From: Lujinxingia vulgaris | GTDB taxonomy: Bacteria; Myxococcota_A; Bradymonadia; Bradymonadales; Bradymonadaceae | DNA: 64,000 nucleotides | Assembly (NCBI RefSeq): GCF_007997005.1 | Contig: NZ_VOSL01000053.1 | Coordinates: forward strand, 62,001 to 126,000 | Direction of reading: 5' to 3' | In this document: positions 7,927-16,816 of the stretch, piece by piece | Position numbering within the stretch: the first letter of the stretch is position 1 | How the letters are laid out: every line of letters starts with the position of its first letter | Notes under the pieces: model-generated | Seen by the model: only the letters and a program-made list of their open reading frames with translations | Database searches by the model: none | What the model was told of the DNA's origin: nothing | Program-made: the position numbers and the translations under genes

Positions 7927-9069
7927 TCAATGCGACGCGCTCGCGGTGTCGGGGCGCTCGTTGAGCTGAAGGTCGAGCTCCACGATGCGCATGCCAATGC
8001 CGCGGCTTGTCGTGGCGTCGGGCTCGACGTAGCGAAGATCGCGGATGAAGACGGTGTGGCCCTCGTCGTGGGATTGCACCTCGAAGACGGGGAAGCGCAC
8101 CCAGTTGGCAAAGCCGCGCTGGGAGGGGGCGTTGAGCGCGGCCTCGGCGATGGGGTCGGGCGCTTCGATGGGGACGGGGGCGTAGCGGGAGGAGATGGAG
8201 GAGATGGAGGAGGCGCCGGGCCAGAGGCTTAGTTTGAGCGCGTGGTAGTGGGTGTTGGAGCGCGCGAGCACCTCGCGGGCGAAGGGGTTTGCGGCGGTGG
8301 GGCCGGTCATCACGACCTCGGCGTCGACGCCCTGGCCGGCCAGGTGCTCGGTGACGCGGGAGGAGGCCAGGGTGTTGCCCAGGCCCATCAGGCCCAGGTA
8401 GGTGCAGAAGGCCGCCAGGCAGGAAGCCGCCGCCAGGCGGCGTTTCTCAGGTGTGTAGCCCGAGGCGCGCATGGCGATGATGGCCAGAAGACCCACCCAC
8501 CAGGCGACGCTCGCCGGGGTGGGGACCATGCTGGCAAAGGTGATGATCGCGCTCATTGCCGCGCCGAGCGCGATCCAGGCGCCGATGGCCAGGCGACGCT
8601 GGGAGTAGGTCAGCACGATGGTTGCGCCCATCAAGAGCCACATCCAGGGGTCGATGATGAAGAGGGTGTCGCCGTAGAACCAGCGCCCGTCGAAGGGCAT
8701 GAGCAGGCGCACCCCGTAGGTGTTGAGCCAGTCGAGGGCGGGGTGGCTTAAGGTGCCCAGGTAGGCCAGGCCCAGGGTGGCGCGGGGGTCGACGGGGACT
8801 TTTTGAGGATCGCGTCGGCGTCGCCAGAGCCGGTCGTAGGCGAGCATCAGGGCGGTGAGGATCAGCGGCAGGAGGATCATCGCGAGCACCCCGTGGGTGT
8901 GGCCGCGGCGGTGCAGGAGCGAGGCGTCGTCGCCGAGTACGGAGACGATGACGTCGATGTCGGGGATGTTGGCGCCGAGGATCAGGGTGGCGGTCGCCAG
9001 CGGAGTGAGCTCTTTGAGACGAGTCTGGGCGAGTGTGGCGCCGGCCAGGGTGTGGGCGATGGGATCCAT
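7927..9069 (-). CDS. YdjM/DUF457-family inner-membrane metal-dependent hydrolase
   Basis: The N-terminus MDPIAHTLAGATLAQ is the hallmark of this family (the early His is a predicted metal ligand). NIPDIDVI, HRRGHTHG and LSHPALDWLNTYGVRLL supply further Asp/His ligands within predicted membrane-adjacent segments, as expected for YfhO/YdjM-like proteins. Several hydrophobic helices cover residues ~55-230; the C-terminal ~130 residues form a soluble domain (RFPVFEVQSHDEGHTVFIRDLRY). At 380 aa it is within the usual range. The physiological substrate of the family is not firmly known. It is a single gene between a terminator and a 260-bp spacer. Confidence 0.88.
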   Translation of the reverse strand: MDPIAHTLAGATLAQTRLKELTPLATATLILGANIPDIDVIVSVLGDDASLLHRRGHTHGVLAMILLPLILTALMLAYDRLWRRRRDPQKVPVDPRATLGLAYLGTLSHPALDWLNTYGVRLLMPFDGRWFYGDTLFIIDPWMWLLMGATIVLTYSQRRLAIGAWIALGAAMSAIITFASMVPTPASVAWWVGLLAIIAMRASGYTPEKRRLAAASCLAAFCTYLGLMGLGNTLASSRVTEHLAGQGVDAEVVMTGPTAANPFAREVLARSNTHYHALKLSLWPGASSISSISSRYAPVPIEAPDPIAEAALNAPSQRGFANWVRFPVFEVQSHDEGHTVFIRDLRYVEPDATTSRGIGMRIVELDLQLNERPDTASASH

Positions 9070-9207
9070 GGGGGAGACTGCCGGGGGGAGAAGAAGGTGA
9101 ATGAACGACGAGGACGATGAGGGATCTGGGAAGACGCCGTGGATTGTGGGACTTCGGGCCGTCTCGGCAAGGGCGTTTAGCGTAAGTTTTGAGGATGCCT
9201 CAACGAA

Positions 9208-9248
9208 ACGAGCGCCGCGCCCTCATGCGCTGAGGGGGCGGCGCTCGT
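9208..9248 (-). terminator. Probable terminator hairpin downstream of the pirin gene
   Basis: An 18-bp stem with one mismatch pairs 9208-9225 (ACGAGCGCCGC...) with 9231-9248 around a TGCGC loop. On the minus strand the stem runs into CGTTTCG, a weak U-tract. It lies 85 bp beyond the stop of the pirin gene and is the only feature I see in the 264-bp spacer 9070-9333. Confidence 0.6.
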
Positions 9249-9333
9249 CGTTTCCAATCAGCCCTACACGGTGGCCATGTCAGGGGCTGTGATCGACATC
9301 ACCTGATTGAAAAACTGATTTAAAAATTGAAAG

Positions 9334-10380
9334 TTAGGCGGCGTTTTCGGGGTTTTCGGGGCTCTCCTCGCGGCCGTCGGCGTGGATGGCGAAGCGGCCT
9401 TTGTCGCGGGGGTGGACCGGGGCGTCGGCGTCAAAGGGCCAGCCGCCGAAGCCGGTGTTCTGGTAGTCGATCATGATCTGGCGGATGTCGCCCTGGTAGT
9501 TGCCCACAAAAGGTCCGTGCTGGACGACGGGCTCTCCGATGGGACGGCCCTGGAGCACCAGAACTTCGGCCAGGGTGGAGCCGGTGTTTTTCAGCGTGAC
9601 CTCGGCGTCGCCTTCGACCTGGGCGCCGTGGCGGGGTTCCATGACGACATCTTCCAGGGTGAGGGCGTCGCCTTCGAAGAAGTAGAGCACGCGGCCGGTC
9701 TCGTCGTTGGCGGCCGGAAGTGTGAAGGAGGCGCCGGGCTGAAGTTTAAGCGTCCAGATGGCGATGTTGGACTCGTCGCGGGCCGCCCAGGAGCTCGGGG
9801 GCGGGGTGGGGGCGTTAAGCCCGTGCAGGGTGCCGGCGATGACCGCGACTTCGCCCACCACCTCGTCGCCCTCTTTGATGAGGTGGCGGGGGATGGTCTC
9901 GTTCCAGAACATCGTGAAGTAGGCGTCTTTCTTTTTGTCTTCCCGCGGGAGGTTCAGCCAGATCTGGAAGAGCTCGGTGGTGTTGGGGTTCTCGCGGTCC
10001 AGAAGCGGAAACGCTTCGGAGTGCACCACGCCCTTGCCGGCGGTCATCCATTGCACGTCGCCCTGGCCGAAGCGCGCCGAGGCGCCCATCGAGTCGCTGT
10101 GATCGATGAAGCCTTTGCGGGCAATCGTCACCGTCTCAAAGCCGGCGTGAGGGTGGCGCGGAAACCCGGGGACGGTGTCGCCGTGGTACATCGACCAGCC
10201 GTCTTTACCCGAAAAGTCGTTGCCGATGTTGCGGCCGGCCAGGGAGGCGTCGGGGCCCATCTTCTCGTTGGCCACCGGGTAGTGATCGTTATGGTGCACG
10301 CAGAAAAGAAAGGGATCGAGGGTGGGCCAGGGGGTGGAGGTGAGGGGGACAATGGCGCGGATCGCGTCTTTTTTGCTCAT
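9334..10380 (-). CDS. Pirin-family protein
   Basis: ATG 10380 (MSKKDAIRAI) has GGAG 7 nt upstream; an upstream in-frame extension lacks that support. The 348-aa product is a bicupin. The N-terminal cupin holds the metal ligands in FPRHPHAGFETVTI and DVQWMTAGKGVVHSE, the classic pirin His/His...His/Glu set. The second cupin includes GRVLYFFEGDALTLED and ends with LVLQGRPIGEPVVQHGPFVG, a typical pirin C-terminal signature. Bacterial pirins can be quercetinases or redox-sensing regulators; which applies here is not visible. It appears monocistronic, with a hairpin downstream. Confidence 0.92.
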   Translation of the reverse strand: MSKKDAIRAIVPLTSTPWPTLDPFLFCVHHNDHYPVANEKMGPDASLAGRNIGNDFSGKDGWSMYHGDTVPGFPRHPHAGFETVTIARKGFIDHSDSMGASARFGQGDVQWMTAGKGVVHSEAFPLLDRENPNTTELFQIWLNLPREDKKKDAYFTMFWNETIPRHLIKEGDEVVGEVAVIAGTLHGLNAPTPPPSSWAARDESNIAIWTLKLQPGASFTLPAANDETGRVLYFFEGDALTLEDVVMEPRHGAQVEGDAEVTLKNTGSTLAEVLVLQGRPIGEPVVQHGPFVGNYQGDIRQIMIDYQNTGFGGWPFDADAPVHPRDKGRFAIHADGREESPENPENAA

Positions 10381-10547
10381 GGGGGGCTCCGTTGGGTCAT
10401 CTGCAGCGTTATGATGACGGGATATTGGGCGCAGGGGTTGCGGGGGCAACTTCTGCGTTATCGTCGCAATAACGAGCGAGGTGGTCGGAGCAATCCCCCG
10501 CGGGGTGGACGGCGCTGGTGCGTGAGCGCAACGCGCCCCGGGTGGGA

Positions 10548-13220
10548 TCAGGAGGAGGTGGGGGCGTCGTCGCGGGGGTGAATGAACACAAGCCCCTGGT
10601 CGCCGTCGACGGTGATCAGATCGCCGTTGTTGATGATCTCGGTGGCGCGGCGGGCGTTGACGACGGTGGGGATGCCGTACTCGCGGGCGACGATGCAGGA
10701 GTGGCTCAAGGGGCCGCCCAGGCTCATGACGACGCCGGCGGCGGTCAAAAAGAGCGGCGTCCAGCCGACGTCGGTGTAGGGTGCGACGAGGATGTCGCCG
10801 GGGCGGATGGAGGCGTCTTCGCTTGCCGGGTCGAGGATGACGCGGGCCGGCCCGGTGACGCGGCCGGGGCTTCCGCCCAGGCCGCTGAGGCGCCCGGTGG
10901 CCTGGCCGGGGTCGGGGGCGGGGGTGTGAAGATCGTCGTCGGCGATGATCTCGTGGCCGCGCAGCAAAAAGGTCGCCGGCGGGTCGGGCAGCCGCCGGTA
11001 ATGTTCAAAGAGGGCGCGTCTGGCGAGCACGCGCAGCGCGAAGGTGGAGGCCAGGTGCGGGGCGCCCAGCCAGGCGCGTAGCTCGGGGGCGGTCAGGTAA
11101 AAGACCTCCTCGGGGCTCTGCAGGATGTTGTGTTCGGTGAGGCGGCGGCCGCACTCCAGAAAGAAGCGGCGGTAGACGTCGAGGGCGTCGACGACCCGGT
11201 CGCGCATGTATTCGCGCTGGCGGGCGTTTTTGCGCGTTAAGCCGATGACCGCCGAGAGGGCTTTTTTGAAGGGGCCGGGGAGCTCGGGGGTGGGGAGCTG
11301 CCGGGCGCGTTGGTGCTGGCGTACGCTCTCGGTGGAGCTGGGCAGGTGGGGGGCGTCGATGAAGCTCTGGAGGACCTCGAAGAGAAAGCTCATATCTTCG
11401 CGCCAGCGGGGCGTGGCGAGCTCGGCCTCGCGGGGGGCGCGGTGGCCGTAGTGTTTGCGGAAGGCGTCGAGCTCGACCAGGAACATCGCCACGTCGTCGT
11501 GCTGGGACTGGGCGTGCAGGGCTTCATGGACCTCGGCGGGGTCGTTTTCGGTGATGAGGCGGCGCAGGCGCAGGGAGCGGCGCGCGATGCGGCCGAGCTC
11601 TAAGAGCGCCAGACCGGGCTCGGCGCTCTTGACGTCCAGGCCGGCGATGAAGTCGCGGGGGGAGGAGGGGGCGTCGATCCCGGTAGCGCCCAGGAGCCGG
11701 AGCGCCTCGGAGGTCAGCGCGTAGCTCATCAAAAAGTTGGAGCTCACCGAGAGCATCACAAGGCCGGTGCGCTCAAAGAGCCCGTCGAGGTGATCGAGCT
11801 CCCCGAGAAGTTCGGTGGAGGAGAGCCTGGCGAGGTCACGGTCGAAGAACTCGTCGACCTTGCCGGTGAAGTAGCGGCCCCAGAGGGGCGCGACGAGCGG
11901 CATGGAGAGCTGAGCGCCGACGATTTTCGGGATGGTGGTGGGCAAGCGTTTGAAGAAGTCGCGCCTGGATCGACGCTCGTAGACATCGCGCACAAGCTCC
12001 ACGCCGCCTCCGCCGGCCATCTCAAAGAGGCGCTCCGGGCTGAAGATGGGCAGCCCGCTGGCGATGCTCATAAAGCGGGTGAGGTTGAGGTAGATGCGGC
12101 CTTTGAAGGCGCGCACAAGCTCGGCGTCGTCGGGCACGCTTAAGCCCAGGGAGCCAAAAGCCTGCTCAAAGCCGCGGCGGCTGAAACGCTCTAAAATGCT
12201 CCAGGTCAGCGGGGTGGCCACCCCGGGCAGCGCTTCGCCCACGTTGGTGTTGGTCCAGACCTGGTCGGGGTGCGGCTCACCGGCGGCCGAGGAGGTGATC
12301 GGCCGGGCCTGCACGAAGAAGAGCTCGGCGCGGTGGGCGTCGGGGTGGGGGAAGGCGTAGGCCCACTCGACGTCGACGGGCATCCCGAAGGCGCTCTCGA
12401 TGGTGGCGCCGGCGCCGGTGAGCTCCACGCGCTGCTCGGCGCTCAGGGTGGCGGGCTGCTCGGGGGAGGCGTCTTCGCCGCTGGCGGCGACGTGACGGCG
12501 CACATAGCCGGAGTGTTTGTCGAGGTAGAAGGTCTCGGAGTCCTGGCCCAGCACCACAGCGGTGCCGGCGCCCGGGGCGCAGCTGATCACAACTTCGTTG
12601 GTGTCGCCGCTCAAGGGGTTCTGGGAGAAGAGCACGCCGGCGCAGGCCGGTTTGAGCATCGCCTGCACGATCACGGCCATCGGCGCCGGGGTCAGGGTGA
12701 TGGTGTCGTTGGCCTCATAGACCAGGCGCTCCAGGCGAAGGGCGCTGGCCCAGACCTGACGGATGGCGTCGGCGATAGCCTCGCTGTCTTGCACATCGAG
12801 CAGAGTGAGGCCCTGGCCGGCAAAGGAGCGCGCTTTGCCGTCTTCGCCGGTGGCCGAGGAGCGCACCGCCCAGGCCTCGGCGCCGCTTGAGGCCAGCCGG
12901 GCGTCGATCTCTTCGAGAAGCGTGCGGGGGAGCTCGGCCTCTACGATGGCCTCTCGGAGCTCGGTGAGGGAGGTGGCTTGAAGGGCCAGCGGGTAGAGGG
13001 CGGCCTCAAAGGCTTCGGTCGTGATGACGAAGGCCTCCGGCACGTTAAACCCGGCGCTGACCAGCTGCCAGAGCCCGTAGGCTTTGCCGCCGACGCGCTG
13101 GCGGCTGATCGCCGCGCTCTTGCCCGGGGCGCTCAACGAGAGCGTCCAACTCGACGGGGCGTCGGGTTGGCGGTGGGGACCGAATCGGACGATGGGATCA
13201 GTTGTGGGAGAGCGTTTCAT
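10548..13220 (-). CDS. PEP-synthase-like enzyme with rifampicin-phosphotransferase architecture
   Basis: The ATG at 13220 lies inside the end of cutA (23-nt overlap), implying translational coupling; no clear Shine-Dalgarno precedes it. The 890-aa product begins with a PPDK/PEP-synthase ATP-grasp domain (GGKAYGLWQLVSAGFNVPEAFVIT; WAVRSSATGEDGKARSFAGQ; VDVEWAYAF), continues with a ~400-residue helical middle region, and ends in a swivelling phosphohistidine domain with catalytic His about residue 840 in GGPLSHSCIVAREYGIPTVV. There is no PEP-binding TIM barrel after the His domain, so it resembles rifampicin phosphotransferase rather than true PpsA. The real acceptor substrate is unknown. Co-transcription with TetR and CutA is likely. 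Confidence 0.87.
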   Translation of the reverse strand: MKRSPTTDPIVRFGPHRQPDAPSSWTLSLSAPGKSAAISRQRVGGKAYGLWQLVSAGFNVPEAFVITTEAFEAALYPLALQATSLTELREAIVEAELPRTLLEEIDARLASSGAEAWAVRSSATGEDGKARSFAGQGLTLLDVQDSEAIADAIRQVWASALRLERLVYEANDTITLTPAPMAVIVQAMLKPACAGVLFSQNPLSGDTNEVVISCAPGAGTAVVLGQDSETFYLDKHSGYVRRHVAASGEDASPEQPATLSAEQRVELTGAGATIESAFGMPVDVEWAYAFPHPDAHRAELFFVQARPITSSAAGEPHPDQVWTNTNVGEALPGVATPLTWSILERFSRRGFEQAFGSLGLSVPDDAELVRAFKGRIYLNLTRFMSIASGLPIFSPERLFEMAGGGGVELVRDVYERRSRRDFFKRLPTTIPKIVGAQLSMPLVAPLWGRYFTGKVDEFFDRDLARLSSTELLGELDHLDGLFERTGLVMLSVSSNFLMSYALTSEALRLLGATGIDAPSSPRDFIAGLDVKSAEPGLALLELGRIARRSLRLRRLITENDPAEVHEALHAQSQHDDVAMFLVELDAFRKHYGHRAPREAELATPRWREDMSFLFEVLQSFIDAPHLPSSTESVRQHQRARQLPTPELPGPFKKALSAVIGLTRKNARQREYMRDRVVDALDVYRRFFLECGRRLTEHNILQSPEEVFYLTAPELRAWLGAPHLASTFALRVLARRALFEHYRRLPDPPATFLLRGHEIIADDDLHTPAPDPGQATGRLSGLGGSPGRVTGPARVILDPASEDASIRPGDILVAPYTDVGWTPLFLTAAGVVMSLGGPLSHSCIVAREYGIPTVVNARRATEIINNGDLITVDGDQGLVFIHPRDDAPTSS

Positions 13221-13512
13221 GAACCCAACTGTGGTAGGCGGCGGCCACGCGGGCGCTGTCCAGGGCGATGTCTTCGGGCACGCTGTAGGGGTGCAACTCG
13301 GCCAGGCGAGCGGAGAGCTCGGGGTAGCGCTCCTCGGTGGTCTTGATGAGCAGGGTGTGCTCCTGATCTTCGCAGAGCTCACCCTCCCACATATAGAAGC
13401 TGGTCACCCCGGGGATGACGTTGACGCAGGCGGCCAGGCGCTCTTCGACAAGCTGGCGAGCAAGGCCGGGGGCGTCTTCGGGGGGACAGTTGCAGAGCAC
13501 GACGCGGACCAT
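13198..13512 (-). CDS. cutA: CutA1-family divalent-cation tolerance protein
   Basis: The 104-aa size and sequence match CutA1: VVLCNCPPEDAPGLARQLVEERLAACVNVIPGVTSFY-type N-terminal strand/helix, EHTLLIKTTEERYPELSARL in the middle and HPYSVPEDIALD near the C-terminus. CutA1 forms a ferredoxin-fold trimer linked to metal tolerance and signalling in the cytosol. Only 3 nt separate it from the TetR stop upstream, and it overlaps the PEP-synthase-like start downstream, so the three genes form a tight operon. Confidence 0.93.
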   Translation of the reverse strand: MVRVVLCNCPPEDAPGLARQLVEERLAACVNVIPGVTSFYMWEGELCEDQEHTLLIKTTEERYPELSARLAELHPYSVPEDIALDSARVAAAYHSWVHETLSHN

Positions 13513-13515
13513 GGT

Positions 13516-14220
13516 TTAGACCTCGGTGGGGGCGACGTTGTCGGACGTTTCGCTGCGCTCAAGCGGCTCCGGATGACCTGCGCGGGCAGGCTCCCCGATG
13601 GGCTCGATGGTGCCCGCTAAGAAGTGCATGATCAGGTGATCGACGATCGCGCGGGGCTCGGCGTCTTTGAGCGTGCCGTAGACGACGCGCTCCAGGATCA
13701 CGCGCTCGACCATGCCGATGGTCATCGAGCCCAGGATCGTAAAGTCCATCGGGGCGATGAGCCCGCGCTGACACAGGATGCGGTTGAAGTCGGAGAGCAT
13801 CGCCTGGAGCGTCTCGTAGAAATGGCGGATCAGCTCGTTGATCTCCGGGGCCACCGCCATCGCTTCGTTGAAGAAGATGGCCGTGGAGAGCTCGTTTCTC
13901 AAGAGCTCCTCGGTGAGCATCAGGCCGACCCGGGTGAGCTCTTCGCGCAGGTCCTCGCGGGAGTCGATCGCGCCGGGCTCCCAGCTGGCCACGGTGGTGA
14001 CGACCATCTCCAGAAAGTCGCTGATGATCTCGGAGAAGAGCTGCTGCTTGCCTTCAAAGTAGAGGTAGAAGGTGCCCTGGGCGACGCCGACCTTTTTGAC
14101 GATCTGAGAGACGCGCGCGGCGTGGTAGCCGTGCTCGTGAAAGACTTCGATGGCGGCCTGCTTGAGCTCTTCGCGGCGTTCATCGCGGCGGGCCTGTCGG
14201 CGTTGTCGCTGGGCACTCAT
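13516..14220 (-). CDS. TetR/AcrR-family transcriptional regulator
   Basis: An HTH of the TetR type occupies residues ~18-64 (ELKQAAIEVFHEHGYHAARVSQIVKKVGVAQGTFYLYFEGK with the typical GTFYLYF recognition-helix end). The C-terminal ligand domain (residues ~70-210) is helical and not assigned to a known effector. The start at 14220 has TTGGAG about 8 nt upstream. The gene heads the cutA / PEP-synthase-like unit, so it may repress its own operon. No clear operator palindrome was noticed in the 69-nt gap to the phosphodiesterase gene. The tail (GHPEPLERSETSDNVAPTEV) is a disordered extension. Confidence 0.93.
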   Translation of the reverse strand: MSAQRQRRQARRDERREELKQAAIEVFHEHGYHAARVSQIVKKVGVAQGTFYLYFEGKQQLFSEIISDFLEMVVTTVASWEPGAIDSREDLREELTRVGLMLTEELLRNELSTAIFFNEAMAVAPEINELIRHFYETLQAMLSDFNRILCQRGLIAPMDFTILGSMTIGMVERVILERVVYGTLKDAEPRAIVDHLIMHFLAGTIEPIGEPARAGHPEPLERSETSDNVAPTEV

Positions 14221-14289
14221 CGGGGCTCCAAAAAAGGATACGTCGGGTTCGGAAACTGAGTTGAAAAAGGATGCAGTCGGCGATGACGT

Positions 14290-15630
14290 TCAGTCCGCCA
14301 GGATATGGCCGATGCGCGTGAGGTCGCCGTCGTGCTCGGCGGGCTCCAGCGCCAGAAGATGGGCCATCAGGGCGTAGAGGTCCACGATCTTGACCGTCTC
14401 ACTGCGCAGGCCCTGCTTAAAGTCGGGACCAAATGCCGCGAAGAAGCCGTGCATCTCCTCAAACTCGGGGTCGTAGCCGTGGCCGCCTGCGTTGATGCCG
14501 ATGTTATCCAGAATGTACTGGTTGGCGATGGAGTAGGGCGGATCGGCGACGACGAGGATCTCGGGGATGCGCTCGTTGTCGGAGTAATGCAGACGTTCGG
14601 GCAGATCCTCTTTGCGGTAGACGGTGTAGTTCTCTTCGGCAGCCTTTAGCGCCTGGTAGACCTCGTCGGCTTTGCCGGCGTCCGGGATGAGGCTGGCGAT
14701 AGGCGTCCATTCCACCACAAAGACGTCGCGCTCGTCGATGATCTGATCGAGACGAATGACCTTGTCGTCGTCAAGCGCAGTCATGCCGTGATCGCTGACG
14801 ATGAGGATGTTGACGTTAGGCCAGATGCCGGCGGCCTCCAGCTTGTCGATGAGGTAGCCCAGGTTGGCGTCGGCCTCCTGAAGCTCGTTAAAGAGCCGCG
14901 AGCCGCGGGGGCCCTGGGAGTGGCCCGCTGAGTCAAGATCGGAGAAATAAAGCGTGGCGAAGTCGACGGGCTCCTCGGCCGAGAGCCACGCCACAACCTG
15001 GTCGATGCGCTCGCGGGCCGGGTCCATGTAGTGGGTCGCAAAGGGCACCCAGTGGGTGGGGCGCTCTCCGCCGATCTCGGCCTCCGAGCCCACCCAGAAG
15101 TAGGTCCCGGCGCGCTTGCCCTGTTTCTCGGCCGTCACCCAGATGGGCTCACCGCCCCACCAGCGCGATTGGCCCTGAAGTTCGGCGTCGCTCATGCGCA
15201 GGCGGTCGCCGGTGGCCGGGTCGCGCACGGTGTTGCCCACAATGCCGTGGTTCTCGGCATAAAGACCGGTGACGATCGAGTAGAGGTTGACGAAGGTCTT
15301 GGTGGGAAAGACCGGCTCCAACGACTCGGCGACCACACCCTCGCGGATGAGACGGTCGAAGTTGGGTGTGGGGGCCAGCGTCAGGTAGTCGGGGCGAAAG
15401 CCGTCGAAGCCAATGAGGATCAGCGGCGTCTCACCGCTGACCGGATCGGGGGGCGTGTCGTCGCCGTCGGGCGCTTCGGTGCTGTCGGGCTCTTCGGTGA
15501 CGTCGGGCTCGGCTGTATCAAAGCCCGGGGCGTCGGTGTCGTTTTCGGCGGGTGAGGAGGAGCAGGCCGGGGTGGCCAGGAGGAGGGCGGCCAGGAGGGC
15601 CAACGTCAGCGCGCGGGTGGGGGACGTCAT
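14290..15630 (-). CDS. Nucleotide pyrophosphatase/phosphodiesterase-family lipoprotein
   Basis: The 446-aa product has a signal peptide with lipobox ATPAC (Cys23), an acidic linker (DTAEPDVTEEPDSTEAPDG) and an alkaline-phosphatase-fold domain of the ENPP type. Metal ligands and nucleophile are visible: Asp76 in IGFDGFRPDY, Thr112 in FPTKTFVNLYS, SDLDSAGHSQGP, VSDHGM and GGHGYD. ENPP enzymes hydrolyse phosphodiester or pyrophosphate bonds of nucleotides and lysophospholipids; here it would act outside the inner membrane. It lies 69 nt upstream of the TetR gene in the same direction and may be co-transcribed with it. The substrate is not determined by the sequence. Confidence 0.92.
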   Translation of the reverse strand: MTSPTRALTLALLAALLLATPACSSSPAENDTDAPGFDTAEPDVTEEPDSTEAPDGDDTPPDPVSGETPLILIGFDGFRPDYLTLAPTPNFDRLIREGVVAESLEPVFPTKTFVNLYSIVTGLYAENHGIVGNTVRDPATGDRLRMSDAELQGQSRWWGGEPIWVTAEKQGKRAGTYFWVGSEAEIGGERPTHWVPFATHYMDPARERIDQVVAWLSAEEPVDFATLYFSDLDSAGHSQGPRGSRLFNELQEADANLGYLIDKLEAAGIWPNVNILIVSDHGMTALDDDKVIRLDQIIDERDVFVVEWTPIASLIPDAGKADEVYQALKAAEENYTVYRKEDLPERLHYSDNERIPEILVVADPPYSIANQYILDNIGINAGGHGYDPEFEEMHGFFAAFGPDFKQGLRSETVKIVDLYALMAHLLALEPAEHDGDLTRIGHILAD

Positions 15631-15707
15631 CGGAGGGCTCGTGGGGAGGAGAGATCGGGGGGCGTCGCAGTCGGGCGCATAGTGGCGAAGTTGAGTTTTC
15701 TTCGCAA

Positions 15708-15833
15708 GGCGCCGGGGTTCGCGATGTTGGGCGATTCGTGCGTGCGTCTGGTGGTGTGCGTTTTGTGGTCAGGAGGTTGTGGGGTTAGGTGGTTGAGGGG
15801 CGCCGGGGTTCGCGAAGTTGGGCGATTTGTGCG
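15708..15833. repeat. Pair of ~35-bp direct repeats, 91 bp apart
   Basis: GGCGCCGGGGTTCGCGATGT at 15708 recurs with few changes at 15799 (GGCGCCGGGGTTCGCGAAGT), and the likeness continues over GTTGGGCGATT(T/C)GTGCG. It sits in the 393-bp gap 15631-16023, which has no credible gene. Confidence 0.7.
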
Positions 15834-15909
15834 CGCGATGGGGGGCTTGCGGGGGGGGCGACCGCATCAGGTCGGACGACGTTGAATCATTCACCCGCAT
15901 ACCTTTAAA

Positions 15910-16022
15910 CCCGAGCGCATTCAGGGCGGTCGATGGCAAGGAGCAAGGAGGCGGGGATGAAGCTGTAGCAGCGCTACTGCGAATCCCTGTCGACGCCGCT
16001 GGCGTTGTCCCGGGGCGCTCGG
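15910..16022 (-). repeat. Dispersed, diverged copy of the 106-bp palindromic repeat
   Basis: Read on the plus strand this block (CCCGAGCGCATTCAGGGCGG ... GGCAAGGAGC ... GTAGCAGCGCTAC ... CCGGGGCGCTCGG) matches the reverse complement of the units at 5701-6164 in order and spacing, with substitutions. It ends one base before the tlyA stop codon and could act as that gene's 3' structure. Confidence 0.75.
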
Positions 16023-16023
16023 A

Positions 16024-16764
16024 TCAGGAGGTCCGCGAAAACCACGCCAGATATTCGACATTGCCGGCCGGGCCGTGGACGGGGCAGTCGATGCCTTTCA
16101 CGAAGTGCATGCCGCTGGCGCGGGCCTGGTCGATGACCCGGTCGATGGCGTCCTGGCGAGCCCGGGTGTCGCGCACGACTCCGCCTTTGCCGACGTTGTC
16201 GGGGCCGACTTCGAACTGGGGTTTGATGAGCGTGATGAGGTCGGCGGTGGGGGAGAGGAAGGGGAGGGTGGCCGGCAGCACAAGATCGAGGGAGATGAAC
16301 GAGCAGTCGATCACGGCCAGGTCGCAGGGGGCGTCGAGCGCGTCGGGAGCCAGGTGGCGGATGTTCTGGCGCTCCATATTGATGACGCGGGGGTCCTGGC
16401 GGAGCTTCCAGGCCAGCTGGCCGTAGCCGACGTCGACGGCAAAGACGTTGAGGGCGCCCTCCTGGAGGACGCAGTCGGTAAAACCGCCGGTGGAGGCGCC
16501 GACATCGATGACGATCTTGTCGGTGCAATCGTAGCCGAATGCGTCGAGGGCGGCTTTGAGTTTGAGGCCGCCGCGGGAGACGTAGGGGAGCTCGTCGCCC
16601 TTGAGCTCGATGGGGGCGTCGAGGGGAATGCGGGTGCCGGCTTTGTCGACGCGCTGGCCGTTGACGAAGACGTCACCGGCCATGATGCGGGCCTGGGCGC
16701 GGGAGCGGGTCTCGACGAGCTCGCGCTCGACCAGCAGGAGGTCGAGGCGTTGTTTGGTGGCCAT
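16024..16764 (-). CDS. tlyA: TlyA-family 16S/23S rRNA 2'-O-methyltransferase
   Basis: Start 16764 (MATKQRLDLLLVERELVETR) gives a 246-aa protein of normal TlyA length. It has an N-terminal S4 RNA-binding domain (SRAQARIMAGDVFVNGQRV...) and an RrmJ/FtsJ-type methyltransferase domain with SAM motif VIDVGASTGGFTDCVLQ, the AVDVGYGQLAWKLR segment and IDCSFISLDLVLP, LIKPQFEVG and VVRD signatures. TlyA methylates rRNA cytidines (C1409 of 16S and/or C1920 of 23S in E. coli numbering), stabilising subunit contacts and conferring capreomycin sensitivity in mycobacteria. It lies 52 nt downstream of the L,D-transpeptidase gene. Confidence 0.94.
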   Translation of the reverse strand: MATKQRLDLLLVERELVETRSRAQARIMAGDVFVNGQRVDKAGTRIPLDAPIELKGDELPYVSRGGLKLKAALDAFGYDCTDKIVIDVGASTGGFTDCVLQEGALNVFAVDVGYGQLAWKLRQDPRVINMERQNIRHLAPDALDAPCDLAVIDCSFISLDLVLPATLPFLSPTADLITLIKPQFEVGPDNVGKGGVVRDTRARQDAIDRVIDQARASGMHFVKGIDCPVHGPAGNVEYLAWFSRTS

Positions 16765-16816
16765 AGGTGCGGCTCGGTGCTGCTTTGAAGTGAGTCGGGA
16801 GAGAGGTCGGGCTGTG

